Shown here piece by piece: positions 1 to 12,800 of a stretch of DNA of 64,000 bases. Under the pieces are notes generated by a model. That model was not told the DNA's origin and made no database searches. It saw nothing but the letters and a program-made list of their open reading frames with translations. The first letter of the stretch is position 1, and every line of letters starts with the position of its first letter. Made by a program: the position numbers and the translations under genes. Location of the stretch: assembly GCF_002288925.2 (NCBI RefSeq), contig NW_022098021.1, positions 5,396,138-5,460,137 on the forward strand, given 5' to 3'. The stretch comes from Delphinapterus leucas. Taxonomy: Eukaryota; Chordata; Mammalia; Artiodactyla; Monodontidae.

Positions 1-952
1 ATACCCACAGAGGTTCTCAGTAGGTTCTCAGTAGGTATCTATTTTACACATAGTATTGTATATATGTCAATCCTAATCTCCCAGTTCATCCCCCACCCCT
101 GTAGTTCATCTTTTATTCAACATTTTGAGCATCTTTTTCATGATGAAGGAGGCTCCATCTCACCTTGGCATTGCCACCTTGGCAAGTGGCCCATCACACC
201 CAGTGCATCGTTATCACCAATTAATACTGTAGTTCTTCAGGAACTTTTTAAATAAAATAAACACTGAGTGATAGGTGTTGTGGTGAGTGCCATGTGCTAG
301 GTGTTGTGGTGAGTGTCATGGTCCTTGCAGTGCAAAGAGTATGCCACTGACTTATCTTTGGCCCAGGCTATGCACTTTGAGTTGCTTTCTAGGGGGTGAT
401 GATGAATTCATTCATTTACTCAACAGCTGTTGACTGCACGAGGCATTGTACAAAGACAGAGAAATGACAGCACCTATCCCAACGGAGGTTATGAACTCAC
501 TGTTGGGATTCAACACAAAAAGAGGTTAACTTTGAATGAGAGGTACACATCACTATAGAAATCAGGATCTGCCCTGATTTATTCATTTAGCTACCTCCAG
601 AAGATAACTACTTGGGGTCAGGGGTGCAGAGGGGAGACATCACCTTATTCACGCTTGTAGCCCCTTATGGCATTGAGATCATCAAGAAGACATTAAAGGA
701 ATATTTGTTGAACTAAATTGAATTGATCCTCTGTCTCTTTGAATCAGGTTCAAAAGAGAATCCTGTAGAACTAAGAGCTTCTCTGACAGGGGGTCACAAT
801 ACAAAGAAGGATGGGGAAAGTGACAGCACTGACATCCTGAACACAGGTAGCCAACTCAACTAACAGGAGAGGGGCTGACCCCCTGCCTTCTACTTTCAAA
901 AGTTTGATGGTTCAGCATAAGGGCTTATGACAATGGGGTGACCCCTCCAAGG
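1..952. other. FLT3 intron 9 sequence, mostly unassigned
   Basis: No exon is visible. 400-540 (ACTCAACAGCTGTTGACTGC and onward) and 690-715 (GGAATATTTGTTGAACTAAA) resemble worn LINE2 3' ends. A short imperfect repeat of GTGTTGTGGTGAGTG occurs at about 272-316. The rest matches nothing I recognise. Confidence 0.5.
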
Positions 953-1168
953 CAGTGGTTCTCAACCCCAGGCAATTTTTTTCTCACCAGGGGACTTTGG
1001 CAATGTCTGGAGGTATTTTTGATTGTCACAACTTGGGGTAGTGGTGCTACTGACATCCAATGGGTGGAGACCAGGGACGTTGCTAAACATCCTATCATGC
1101 ATAGGAGACCCCCAGAATGAAGAATTACCCGGCCCAGGATGTCAACAGCCTGCTGTTGAGAATCCCTG
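953..1168 (+). mobile_element. MER5-like hAT DNA transposon
   Basis: Starts CAGTGGTTCTCAACCCC and ends GTTGAGAATCCCTG, so the termini are inverted repeats. The interior (GGCAATGTCTGGAGGTATTT, GTTGCTAAACATCCTA) matches the MER5 group of non-autonomous hAT-Charlie elements. The 8-bp flanks no longer match. Confidence 0.85.
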
Positions 1169-1412
1169 AATTAGGGGACTATGTGTCCGTCCAAAGGTTG
1201 CTTTCTTAATTACTTGAAAAATGAATGCTTCGAACATTAGGAGGTTTGGGTGAGAGGGCAGACGATGCCATGCAAACCCTGTGTTACAGCTCTTCTTAAA
1301 AAAGCAAACAAGGATCAGTCACAAATCACTTTGGGGTATAGAACAGCGCAGTCATCAGGAAACAAACGGAAGAATCAAGATGAAAAGAGCTTACTCTGAC
1401 TCTTCACCTAGA

Positions 1413-2115
1413 CCCGTGCTATCCAATAGGAATATAAACAAGCCACTTCGGGCTCCCCTGGTGGCGCAGTGGTTAAGAATCCGCCTGCCAATGCAGGGGA
1501 CATGGGTTCGAGCCCTGGCCCGGGAAGATCCCACATGCCGCGGAGCAACTAAGCCCGCGTGCCACAACTGCTGAGCCTGCGCTCTAGAGCCCGTGAGCCA
1601 CAACTACTGAGCCCGTGTGCCACAACTACTGAAGCCCGCACGCCTAGAGCCCGTGCTCCGCAACAGGGGAAGCCACCACAATGAGAAGCCCGTGCACCAC
1701 AACGAAGAGTGGCTCCTGCTCTCCGCAACTAGAGAAAGTCCGCGCGCAGCAACGAAGACCCAACGCAGCCAAATATAAATAAATAAATAAATAAATAAAA
1801 TTTATTAAAAAAACCCAAACAAGCCACTTATGTAATTTGAAAGTTTCCAACTAGCTATCTAAAAAGTAAAAAGGAGTAAATGGTAATAATAGATTTTATT
1901 TAACTCAATATATCTAAAATATTGTCATTTTAACATAAAATCAAGACAAAAATTATTGAGGTATTTTACATTTTGTTTGTCATACGAAGGCTTCAAAATC
2001 TGCTGTGCATGTTACAGCCACACAACATCTCCATTGGGACCAGCTGCATTTCAAGCTCCCAATAGCCATATGTGGCTGCCAGCTGCTGTAAGCCCAGCAC
2101 AGATCCAGACCCGTG
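1413..2115 (+). mobile_element. hAT-like DNA transposon with 'TGTCCAATAG' termini, split by a SINE
   Basis: Begins GTGCTATCCAATAGGAATAT and ends in CAATAGCCATATGTGGCTGC-type sequence. The same family occurs at 10650-10850 and 60566-61280. The terminus fits hAT-type elements, but I cannot name the subfamily. A cetacean SINE divides it at 1449-1816. Confidence 0.6.
1449..1816 (+). mobile_element. cetacean CHR SINE, long form
   Basis: tRNA-Glu-derived head with A box (GTGGCGCAGTGGTTAAGAAT) and B box (GGTTCGAGCCC), long CHR body of repeated CCACAACTACTGAGCC units and a (AATA)n tail. The 13-bp TSD AAACAAGCCACTT is exact at 1436-1448 and 1817-1829. Confidence 0.95.
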
Positions 2116-2158
2116 ATGGGAATCACCAGAGGTTCTCATTAACAATGTGCAACCTGGG

Positions 2159-2284
2159 GGGACTTCCCTGAGTCCAGTGGTTAAGACTCCGCGCTTCCAC
2201 GGCAGGGGGCGTGGGTTCAATCCCTGGTCGGGGAACTAAGATCCTGCATGCCAAGTGGTGCAGCCAAAAAAAAGAAAAGAAAAA
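2159..2284 (+). mobile_element. cetacean CHR SINE, short form
   Basis: Short tRNA-derived element: GGACTTCCCTGAGTCCAGTG through GGTCGGGGAACTAAGATCC to GCAGCC and an A-rich tail. Flanks ATGTGCAACCTGGG / AATGCAGAATCTGGG look like a decayed TSD. Confidence 0.9.
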
Positions 2285-2564
2285 TGCAGAATCTGGGATT
2301 GTGCCTCAATTTTAGTTCAGCATGTTTGGAATGGGAGTCAGGAATCCACTGACTCTGATTCAGTGATTCAGCTGATTCCTTCACAGTGGTTTATGGACCC
2401 ATTATTGAGCATCAGTGATTGACTCTCGACCACTGACTCGCTGCAGAGATGACAGGTACCCCTCAGCTCATAGTCTATCCTGAAACCCTGTTACCTAGGA
2501 TTAGTTTTAAGAGATAAGGGGTATCACAGCCATAGGAAATACAAGGAAGAACTGTTTTTTTGGA

Positions 2565-2808
2565 GGGGAGAGAGATAAATTAGGGGTTTGGGATTAACAA
2601 AGACACACTACTATATGTAAAATAGGTAAACAACAAGGACCTATTATAGAGCACAGGGAACTGGATTCAGTATCCTGTAATAACCTATAATAGAAAAGAA
2701 TCTGAAAAAGAATATATATGTATGTATGTATGTATAAATGAATCACTGTGCTGTACACCTGAAACTAACCCAACATTGTAAATTAACTATACTTCCATTA
2801 AAAAAAAA
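2565..2808 (+). mobile_element. L1 3' end, truncated
   Basis: GGGATTAACAAAGACACACT, GAATCACTGTGCTGTACACC and CTTCCATTAAAAAAAAAA match the 3' end of the cetartiodactyl L1 also seen at 31740-31970, 51150-51315 and 58570-58800. A (GTAT)n run lies at 2716-2733. Confidence 0.85.
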
Positions 2809-3287
2809 AGAGACTTCTTTTTTTTTTTTTTTTTCCAAAGAGAAACTTGACTGCAGTTGGACAAATCCCCAGGAAAATAAGATTTTCCTTCAGCACTCAT
2901 CATTGGGCTATTTCTGCATTTATTTTTGAAAACTTAAATCAACACACCTATAGGTAGTGTTTTCCTGTTTTTAAGGGGGTTTACTTCCTCAGTCATCTGC
3001 AAACGGGCTGAGAGAGGCTCCGTGTACCAATAGCATGTACCCTCAAATGGGAAGTAGCAATCTGGTGACTCAGAAAATGCCAGACTCAGACTGATATGAT
3101 CCTTTCCATTGTTCGTGCGGTGGGTTACACTACCTGAACTGATGAAAGCGCTGTTACTGTGTCCTCACATCTGCCGTTGGCTTTCTCGCCTTCAATGTCA
3201 ACGTCACAGCACATAAACTTATAATACAAAACCGCTCTTCTCGAGGGCAACCAGAGTGATGATGTGTCCCGGGCTGCGTTTGCTCAC
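2809..3287. other. intron 9 sequence next to exon 9, unassigned
   Basis: Apart from a T run (2817-2834) I recognise nothing. No exon 10 is present. Confidence 0.5.
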
Positions 3288-3456
3288 CTGTACCCGTCAT
3301 CCAGGCCACTTTGCTCACAAGGAAATGCTTTTCGAGAGAAGGTCCACGTACATCTGATTTGTGGGTATGCTTTAAACCTGACAGAAAAACAAAACTCTTC
3401 ATACTGGTCAATTTCATAATCTTCACTTGATTTGGAAGCGTTTATAAATCCCTTTT
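3288..3456 (-). CDS. FLT3: FLT3 exon 9 (Ig-like domain 4, most)
   Basis: 169 nt, residues 346-402 (last codon split). Acceptor TTAACAG after a T tract, donor GTGAGC at 3287. It reads [20 protein letters not shown], then [20 protein letters not shown], then [16 protein letters not shown]. The N351-A-S sequon is kept, while the recalled human N354 sequon is lost (K here). Cysteines 368, 381 and 392 are present. It is the last exon in the window; sequence below 3288 is intron 9. Confidence 0.97.
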
Positions 3457-6400
3457 CTGTTAAAAAAAATGCATTTTTAAGTTAGATAATGAGATTCATA
3501 TGGAGGAAATATATTGAGAGGATAAATAAATTTTTATTCATCAGTTTTATGCAAGAAAACTCAGATTTGATAGTTTAACAAGAAACGCAGGAGTCCTGTC
3601 CCCAGTGATAAGCCTGAGCATGTCACCTTCTGATTCCTCTCAGCATTAGAGGCAAATAATTGACACTCTTCCCAAAGAAATGTATAAGTAAACCTATAGA
3701 TTTTGCTGACAAGTTCAAGGGCTTGAAGGGCTTCCCCCAGCCTGGCCAACCATGGACACAGAGGGGCCCACTGACAATCCCTGTCCTCAACCAAAACGGC
3801 CCCCTCGCGACACATTCCGCATACAATAATCTCAGGTCACAAATAGAATAGTCTAGCCAGAGATATTCACAAGGTTTCCCTATGGAACACTTCCTTATTA
3901 GTTGAGTAAGAGAATCCCTTCACTTCTTAGCATTTTCATGATGGCCGAAGGCTGCCACCTACTCCGAGATTACGTAAAGCGTGATTATTGTCAGATCCTA
4001 CAGAGCCCACCCAAACTTCCATGCATCTAAGTGCGTGTCCCACCCTCTCAGCCATTGTTCTCTACCCTTGAGAGGCAGTTCTCAGGTAGTTCTTAGAACA
4101 AGTGCTTAATAAGGGTCGAGTTTGTGTCTGGTTCTCTGCCAGGTCTGGGAGTATAGGATAGAAGGGATTATTCCTGTCCTTAGGAAACTTCCAGCCTACT
4201 GGAAGACAAAAATCCACAAACAGAGGGTCACATTACAACGTGCTACCTGCAAAGACAGTGGCATTCAGGCGGGCTTGGTTTAACCAGGAAAGGAAAGGAA
4301 AGGAAAGGAAGGGGCAGCTTGTACTTACAAAACTCCCCTAATTCAGTTTCTTTCTCAGCTTTTTGATACTAACAGTATACTGAAAGCAGAATTTGCAGTA
4401 CCGGCCCTACATTCCACACTAAAACAACTAAAAACGTGAGTACAGGTTACGTGCGCAGCCCGCATTACCTAGGATGGTGACCAAAGCTGATTTACTGGGA
4501 TGCTCTGAAGAGGAGCAAGTGTAATAGCCAGTGTCGTTTCTTCCCACTGATGATACAAAAGCAAACAGAATCCGTATCATAGTTCTGTTTGTGGAATAGG
4601 TACTCATCTCAAAGTAGCTGCCCTAGATTTTAATAAAACAGAGTTTGAATGGAGTGATTTCCACCTGGACTCTTGGTTCATTTTTCTGCATTTTCGGGAT
4701 GGAAGCTCATCCTCTCACCTCTTCCAGTGCTTTATTCTCTAATTCCCAGCTGAGCCCGAATCCGTGGTTTACATGAACAGCTTTGCATCTTATCCATAAG
4801 GGTTCCCCTACTTTAAGAAATAATTGTGGCGGTGTGGTCTGAGGAGTTTGGTTTAGATCTAGAAGAGGAAAACACCCCGGGTAAGAAAAATAGTGATTTT
4901 TTTTTTCCTCATCACAAAATATATCCTGAAAATTCTGCAGAACAAAGATTTTGATGGTATCTCAAATGTTCACAACCATCTCAAAATAAGAGTCTTTCAG
5001 AGACCGACAAGGCTCTTATGAAGAAATGAGCACTCACAGAAATCTAAATATTACACTGGAAATGGCCTCAAGGAGCTATAGACTTTTTGAAACTGAGTAA
5101 GGACCTAAGGCGTGATGATTAGTCCCAGCTCATCTCTAAGGAACAGTCACTGAGAACAGAACGACATGATACTATGGTCTTACCAATAGTGAAGAGTTTC
5201 GTACATTCCCTGCCCAGCTCATTTCTTGCACAGCACCTTATGTCTGTTCCAAATAACTCATGGAGTACACTTGCCTCCTTTGTAATGACAGCTGGACTTT
5301 CTCCTTTACAGCTGCAATTAAAAAATAAATGTCAGTACCATTTTTTTTTTTTTAAGATTCCATATATATGGGTTAGCATATGGTATTTGTTTTTCTCTTT
5401 CTGACCTACTTCATTCTGTGTGACAGACTTTGGTGCTTTGTGATGACCTAGAGGGGTGGGATAGGGAGGGTGGGAGGGAGGTTCAGGAGGGAGGGGATAT
5501 GGGGACGTGTGTACGCATATGGCTGATTCACTTTGGTGTACAACAGAAACTAACACAGTGTTGTGAAGCAATTACACTCCAGTAAAGATTTAAAATTACA
5601 AATGAATGTTCAGGAGAAGAACCAAATGGAAGGTTCTAGATTTTAAGAGCCTGATAAGAGAGCAAAGACAGGAGCAGGTCACAAGGCAAACCAATTCACA
5701 ACTAGTTAGTAATTCCTCATCTCACCCAATTAGAATAGAGTGAGAATCTAGAGAGAATCACATAATAAAACAGTTTAAAAGGCTTTGTGTTTGGTGACCT
5801 CTTGGTTGTTAAAGAGAGAGGAAGAATGGAAGAACTGAGAAAAGACAGAAAAGGGGGCAAAAAAGAGAAAATGGAGAAAAGGAAAAGCATGATTAGGTTT
5901 TAATACAGCTTAACAAGGTGTAGGTATGCTTTCTTTGAAGCTCTGAAAAGGACAACCAGTGAGAGGGAGAGAGGCCACAGTTGCAGATGTCCCCAGAGTC
6001 CCCGGAGCTCACAGAGGAGAGGGCAGTGTCACTTGAGGGGTGTCAGCCACATCTCGGGATTTGAGGGACCACCTCCCCTCTCCCGCCTCCTTAACCATCA
6101 CCTTTCCCAAAGCAGATACGGCTATTGGACTCTGTGTATAGTCACATTTCTTCTCTTTATCACTTTAGTCAAATGTATTCTCGTCTTTGTTTACGCATTA
6201 CTCCTTGAGTTTTTTTTTTTAATTATAAGACAACAATAACTATGTTTATTTTGGAAAATCCAGAAAAACCCAAAGAAAAGAATATTAAATTGCCCATATT
6301 CCTACCACCAAGAGATAACAACGGTTACTATTTTGCTGTGTGTAGCTTTCTAATCTTTTTCTTTTCTGTGCACGTGTGACGTATATATCTATAGGTAATC

Positions 6401-9400
6401 TCTTTTTCTTGTTCGTTTAAAATTTGGGATCCGCTCATATTATTTGGTAACCTGATTTTTCACTTTTTCTCCTTCTCTTTAGTTCCCTTTTTCAATAAAA
6501 GTTGTTTGGTAAATTTTAACTGGTTCAAATGGCATGAACCGTTACTTTGTGAACACTTAGCTATGACACATGAAAAACAGAAGAGAACATTTATATGGTT
6601 CTTACTAACTGCCAGGCACTGTTCTATGTGCTTCACATGTACCAGTTCATTTACTCATCAGAGCGACCGTATTAAGGTAAGTACTGCTCCCACCCGCATT
6701 CTTCTGATAGGCGGGGAGGGGTTAACTAACTTGCCCAAGGCCACACAGGTATAAGCAAAGCAGGGTTCAAACCCAGGCAGATTCTACATCCCTAAACAAT
6801 CGTATTAAACCGCTCTTCCAGAGTAAACATCATAGTCACAAATTAAACATTTATTCACAGGGAATTTCTTACTTCTAGGGAATTATACACTAAAAGCTGG
6901 ACCTTTCTTTTTCCCCAACCAAATGCTCAGGGAGTCGACAATCGTGTAACTTAAAAGGGCTTTTATTCGTGTCATGTGATATCCAGGGAGGGTCCTACAG
7001 GTCAGTGATGTGACAGACGAGGCGCTCCAAAGGGCTCGTCACTAAGGTGTCCCCCACCATCCTCCCTGGGAAGCCCACACCAATCATTCTTTAAAAAGCC
7101 AACGTTTCCTGGGCTTCCCTGGTGGCGCAGTGGTTGAGAGTCTGCCTGCCGATGCAGGGGACACGGGTTCGTGCCCCGGTCCGGAGCCTGTGCTCCGCAA
7201 CGGGAGAGGCCACAACAGTGAGAGGCCCGCGTACCGCAAAAAAAAAAAAAAAAAAGCCAACGTTTCCTGTTAACAGGGTGATAAATTGTACAGACAGTAC
7301 GATGTCAACTATATTAGAAAGAGACCGAAAAAGTAAAGTCATAAAAGCAGTTCTCTCTCCACATGTCATACCTGTCACTCTGTGAATTGCAGAACACCCA
7401 TTCCACGGTTGGTTCTGGAATGCTCTCCGAGATGCAGACCAGGGCATCCTGATTTTCCATTTTTCTAAAGTAAGGTCTCCTTAATGTGTAAAGCAGTGTA
7501 TCTAAAGCATCGTAAATTGTTAACGTTTTAATATTAAAAATGTTTCATATTATAAACATTAAAAAACAAAACTGTCTTAGCAACCTCCTCAAAAGAAGAA
7601 TTCTGCACCATTAAGAAAAGTTAACCTTTTGTGCCGTAGCGGTGTCTTCTGCTCCACTCCAAATATATATAATAACATATCCCTCCTCACCAATATATTA
7701 AATTCAACTCTGGCTGAAATGCTAACTTTAGCATTTATTCTCGTAGCTAATGTCTTTGGGTATTTCATGAATCCAAAGACAACTAATGTTTAGTGGAGTG
7801 AAGCCACGTAAAAACACAAATATCAATATGCATGGGAAAAAGAAAAGTAGAAATAACATAAAGTTTATAACACATACTTATATAGTTTAAGACCCAACTT
7901 TCTTCTCATAATTTTATCGAGAACTAGGCAGAAATATAGTAGGATGGAGGTAGAATTGGAACAGAGTTGAGAGGCTTGGCTTAGCCTCCTGTTCACATTG
8001 GACCCTCACACCTCTCCCCTCGCCCCTTCTCCCCCTCCCCCTCCCTTCACATATAAACTCTCTGCTTCTGCTCGGACCACTTAGGAACAGGAGCTCATGA
8101 CCTCCCAGAGTCGATCCTCCCATTTTCAACAAACCATTTTTTTTTTCCAAAGAAAGTTTCCCATGCTAAATTTCAATCTTCCTCCTTATAATAAATTCTG
8201 TTTTAAAATAGTATCTAATACTTTATATATATGTATATACATAGCAAAGAATATATGACGAGTTAATTTTGAAACATAATAATAAAAACGAATACCCGTG
8301 GACCCATGCTCAACTTAATAACCAGAATAATAACAAACATCTTTGAATCTACTTTTGTCCTGCTTCTCCTTGTCTCTCAAGCCTAGGTTAACTTTATCCT
8401 GAATTTTCTGTTTATCATTCTCATACTTTTACACATATTTCACCACATAGATGTGTGGCCCTAAACAATATACTGGTTTGTTTTGTTTGTTTTTGAGCTT
8501 CAACATACGGCATCGCTCAGTATGCAGTCTTTCACAACTTCAGTTTATGTTTTTAAGATTCATCCATGGTTTTGCATGTAGCTATGCTTAATTCATTTTG
8601 CTACCACTACATTGTGTTCCATTGGTGGATATATCACAATCTATTAGTCCATTTTCTTGCAGTGGACATTTGGGTTGTTTCCTGTATTTTGTATCACCAA
8701 CAATAGTGCTATGAACATTCTGTGCATTCCTAGTGAGGCAGGTGTGTAAGTTTCTTTACCATGTACCTAGGAGTGCAACTGCTGGTCCATATAGTGTGAG
8801 CACTTCTGCTTTACACATAATGACAATTTGTTTTCAACAATCTCCTGGGTATAAAATGGTATCTCACTGTGGCCCTAATTTGCATGTCTCCGTTATTAAT
8901 TTAATATGTTTACTGACAATAGTGAAACGCCTACTCATGTCTTTTGTTAATTTTTCTACTGGTTTTTTTCTTGTTGATTTATAGAAGTTCTTTACCTATT
9001 ATGGCTATTCATCCTCTGTTGATTATGTGACTTCCAAACATCTTTTCCCATTTTCTGGTAGTTTTTACTTTCTCTCCCTGTAATTGCTGACCATTGGTCC
9101 CAATTTTACCCTCTAGAGCAATTTATTTTTTTTAAAGTGAAGTTTGTTGCCACATGAAAATCCTTCAAATATTTAAAATCAAATGCGGAGGTCAAGGGAT
9201 ATCATTATCATCGAAGGCATTTTAACTAGTTAGCCCAGGTTTCCTGACTCATGCCAGAAGGGTTTCCTCTACGTTACACTGCAATCAATCTTCTTCTCTC
9301 CTCAAACATATTTCCTTCTCTCTGCTAAACATTCTTAATTCCCTCAGCTGCTCCTAATTCAAGGAATTCTAAGATCTTCACTATTCTGGTTGCTCTGTTT

Positions 9401-9778
9401 TGTCAATATTCATCTGAAAAAACTGTAGAACCGAAAAGAGTAATTTTCCATTAATTTCCTTAACCCAGACATTACATTTTCGTGAACGCTGCCAAGGTTC
9501 AGATTTCCTTTTTTAGCAACCATGCCATACTGTTGGTTAATAGTGAACTTGTGGTTCACTAAACCCTTTCCTCTTTTTCACGTTGACTGTTGCCAAGTCT
9601 ACCCCACCTGATTTTTTTTGAATCCCACCACCCAGCAGCACGTTAAAAACAGTTACAACTTACTTGAATGATTGTTGTACTATTTTTACATTGTAAATCT
9701 TAAGTGAAAAGAAGTTACCCTAAATAAAGAGAGCAGATGCCCATTTATTTTATACAAATTCAAGTATAAACACTTGAC

Positions 9779-9814
<36 letters not shown>

Positions 9815-12800
9815 CAAGAAATCTCTTATTCTCTTCCAACCTGAGGACTTACTGTCCCACAGAGGGGGGTCGGGGACTGGGGAGGGGACAGGGAAAAAGA
9901 CCAAAATCAAAGAGAAACAAGAGGTACCTCTTGACTTCTGACCTTCTAGGGCTCTGGTCCTATAGATATCAGAGTAACTGAAAGGCTTTTCAAAACAAAT
10001 GTTGACCGATTTTGACTTTGCTGGGTTTTTGCCTGACAGGCTGACTTTGGAACCTAACACCCTGTCCCCAGCCCTGGTCAGATGACACCTGTGGGAATCG
10101 AAACGGCCACGAGTGCTCTTCTGTTCGCAGCTCTGAGTGCGAGACCCAGTGCAGTGTGGCCCAGAGTGTGGACCTGGCCACGCTCGGCCTCGGGCTGTCG
10201 TGCCCGTTTCCATACCTCTCAGCAAGCCGTTCACCTGAGATGGTGGGTGCAGAACAGCCTCGGCCAAGGGGAGCCGTGGTTCCCCCTGAGCCCCGCACCT
10301 CTGTGGGCTGGACACACGTGCACCACAGCCTCCGCCTGGCAAGACACACCAAGGCGTAGCCTGGGAGCTTGCTTTAAAATGGATAAACCCAGAGTTTCTG
10401 GAGCACTGCCCTGGCCCCTAAAGGCAGCGGGACCCATGTGAACGCCTCTACCACTAGTACCCATTTGTCATGTGGGGTAAAGCAGCCAGTGGGTACAGGG
10501 CTGAGTCCACACAATCGCAGGCCTGCGCGTAAGTGGGTGGAAAGAAGGAGAAGCCAGGAGACACGCAGATGGTGGTTCAGCCAACTGCACAGCTGCTTCC
10601 CTGGGTGAGAACTTCCGCATTGTTCCTGATGGTTTGCGTAGCGATCTGGTGTTTGTATGAACACAGGAGCCGCCAGGTCCATGTGGTTATTTAAATGGAA
10701 TTTTTAATTGATTAAAATGAAAACTTTGGTCACACTGGCCACATTTCAAGTGTTCACCAGCCACATGCGGCCAGTGGCTACCTTACTGGACAGAGCAGGC
10801 AGACATTCTCATCACCTCAGACCGCTCTGTTGGATAGCTCTAAGCTCTTGAAAGCCTGAGGTGTGTATGGGTATCCCCATTTTACAGATCAGAACACTGA
10901 GGCTCAGAGAGACTACGTGACCTGCCCAAGGTGGTCGTATCAGATCCAGAATAAGAACTCAGGTCTTCTGACTCCACGGTCAAAATGCTTTCCACTTCTT
11001 TCCTGTCATCCATCCGTGGCTGAAAAAAACGGGGAGCCGGAAAATAGAGGATGCCCTGGGTTCGGAAGAGCATTCACTCTCACCATCCGTGGGTCACATC
11101 AGGATCTCAACAGGTGATGGGGCGGTTGAAGTGAGTTCAATTAATTCAACTACGTACTGAGGGAAACCTGGCTCGTGTGTCTGGGGAAGCCGGTAAGAGC
11201 TCTTGGGTTCTAACTGCTCCTTTAGAATATTGAGGGTACCGAGTAGCAAACAGCACTTACTTCTTATACTCACTGTAAACAATACTGTATAATTGGTGGC
11301 TTCACTCTGAATAAAAAGTAGGTATTCTCCAGCCTGGGTTTCTGTCATTTTCAAAATGACCATGGAGACAACTCCTCTGAAACACAAGAAAGAGAACTGG
11401 TTAATCTGGAAAACGTGTGAAACAAAAACCCTCGAATTTCACACTGAGTCAGAAGGTGGCTGGGCGCCTCTGGTCCACCTCGGTGGAGAACGCAGCTCCT
11501 GTCCTGTGCCGGCGCTCAGCCTGGGCCTTGTTAGCTTCACCTTGACCTTTATCCAGTCCCTCCCTTGGGAGTGAGCACCTTCACCTCATGCTGCCCAAGC
11601 CCCTCGGAGGGAAAACTCCTACCAAAAACGTATAGACTTGGTGGGACGCCCTCCTTGGCGGTAGTGGACCATTCCTGCCAATGACAAACCACCCTCCACA
11701 GGCGTATCTGCCGGCCACCCGGCCACCAGCCTCCGTGCCCCACGTGCAGAACCAGATGACGGTACAAGCAAGACTCACTGACATCAAGAACAGTCCGTTT
11801 TGTGCCCCCCTCCCACCCCCTCTAGAGGAAAGAATTCAAGCAAAATCAGACACAAAGCATTTTCCTATGAGGTAGTAATTACACTGATATATCACAAAGG
11901 AGAGATGTCTCAATGTGAGTATTTCTAACTTTTCAGATACTTGGTAAAGATAAATTTGGCTAGGGGCATTCTCTTCAAAGAAACAACTTTGATGTGTGTT
12001 TGGTGATATCTGTCCTCCTTAGAGCTTAGAATACGCTCTAGCAGTCGGTTGAGTAGTGTTGGATTTAAATGGACACTTTCTGACCTTTAGACGTTACTGC
12101 TCAACACTTGGCATCAGCTGGGAGAGTCTGTGCAGAATCTCAGGCCCCGTCCACACCTACTGAATCGACATCTGCGTTTGAACAAGACCCCAGGCAAACC
12201 AAGGACAGGATATTGGAACAGCCCTGATTTAGAGCTCCAAGCAGCATGGTTCCAGAGTACTTGTGCTTGCGTTCATATAGGCAGTAAATTAGTAAGGAAT
12301 ATATGTATTTTCTGGTTATGCAGGTACCCTGGGGATGTGCTCTCTTTCTCTGAACCTTCACTCTCCTGGTATCACGTGAGAACTCTTGGGCATATCATAC
12401 AAAACTCTAAGACGGTTATCAAAGCTTAGGTGTGCAATCTGTCTGGCTATGAGTCTAAGCCCAGATTTAATTTCAGTAACTCTTTACTATGGAGAAGTTG
12501 CTAAAAATGTTTTGGTACTAAGTTAACTCATCCACATAAGACCTATGATTTGGGCTGCCTGTCCTAGAATAAAAAGGCAACCTCTTAGCAGAGTAAAAAG
12601 AACCCTACTTTTTTACTTTGCGTTTTTTTGGCCTCAATCTAACAAGAACTATTGGGGCATCAGGTTTTAATAAGATTACCAGAACATTTCTTTAAGCCAA
12701 AATTCTTAATAGAAGATTGCCTTTGGTTCAACCCCAAGAGAAAAGTAAGCAAAACAGAGAAGTGAGTAACATGGCCTCAAAAGAGGAAAGGAAAATGAAT

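Noticed and set aside
1449..1600. tRNA genes suggested by the A and B box-like motifs in many places
   Set aside because: These are SINE heads derived from tRNA-Glu: they lack a foldable cloverleaf with anticodon and 3' processing signals, and are followed by SINE bodies and tails.
1..3287. FLT3 exon 10
   Set aside because: No sequence resembling the next part of domain 4 with splice sites is visible; in human this intron is about 11 kb, so the exon should lie outside the window.
9686..10342. 218-codon minus-strand frame in FLT3 intron 4
   Set aside because: It reads through the (AG)n repeat as a Ser/Leu run, overlaps other frames, matches no protein I know and has no splice context fitting the FLT3 frame.
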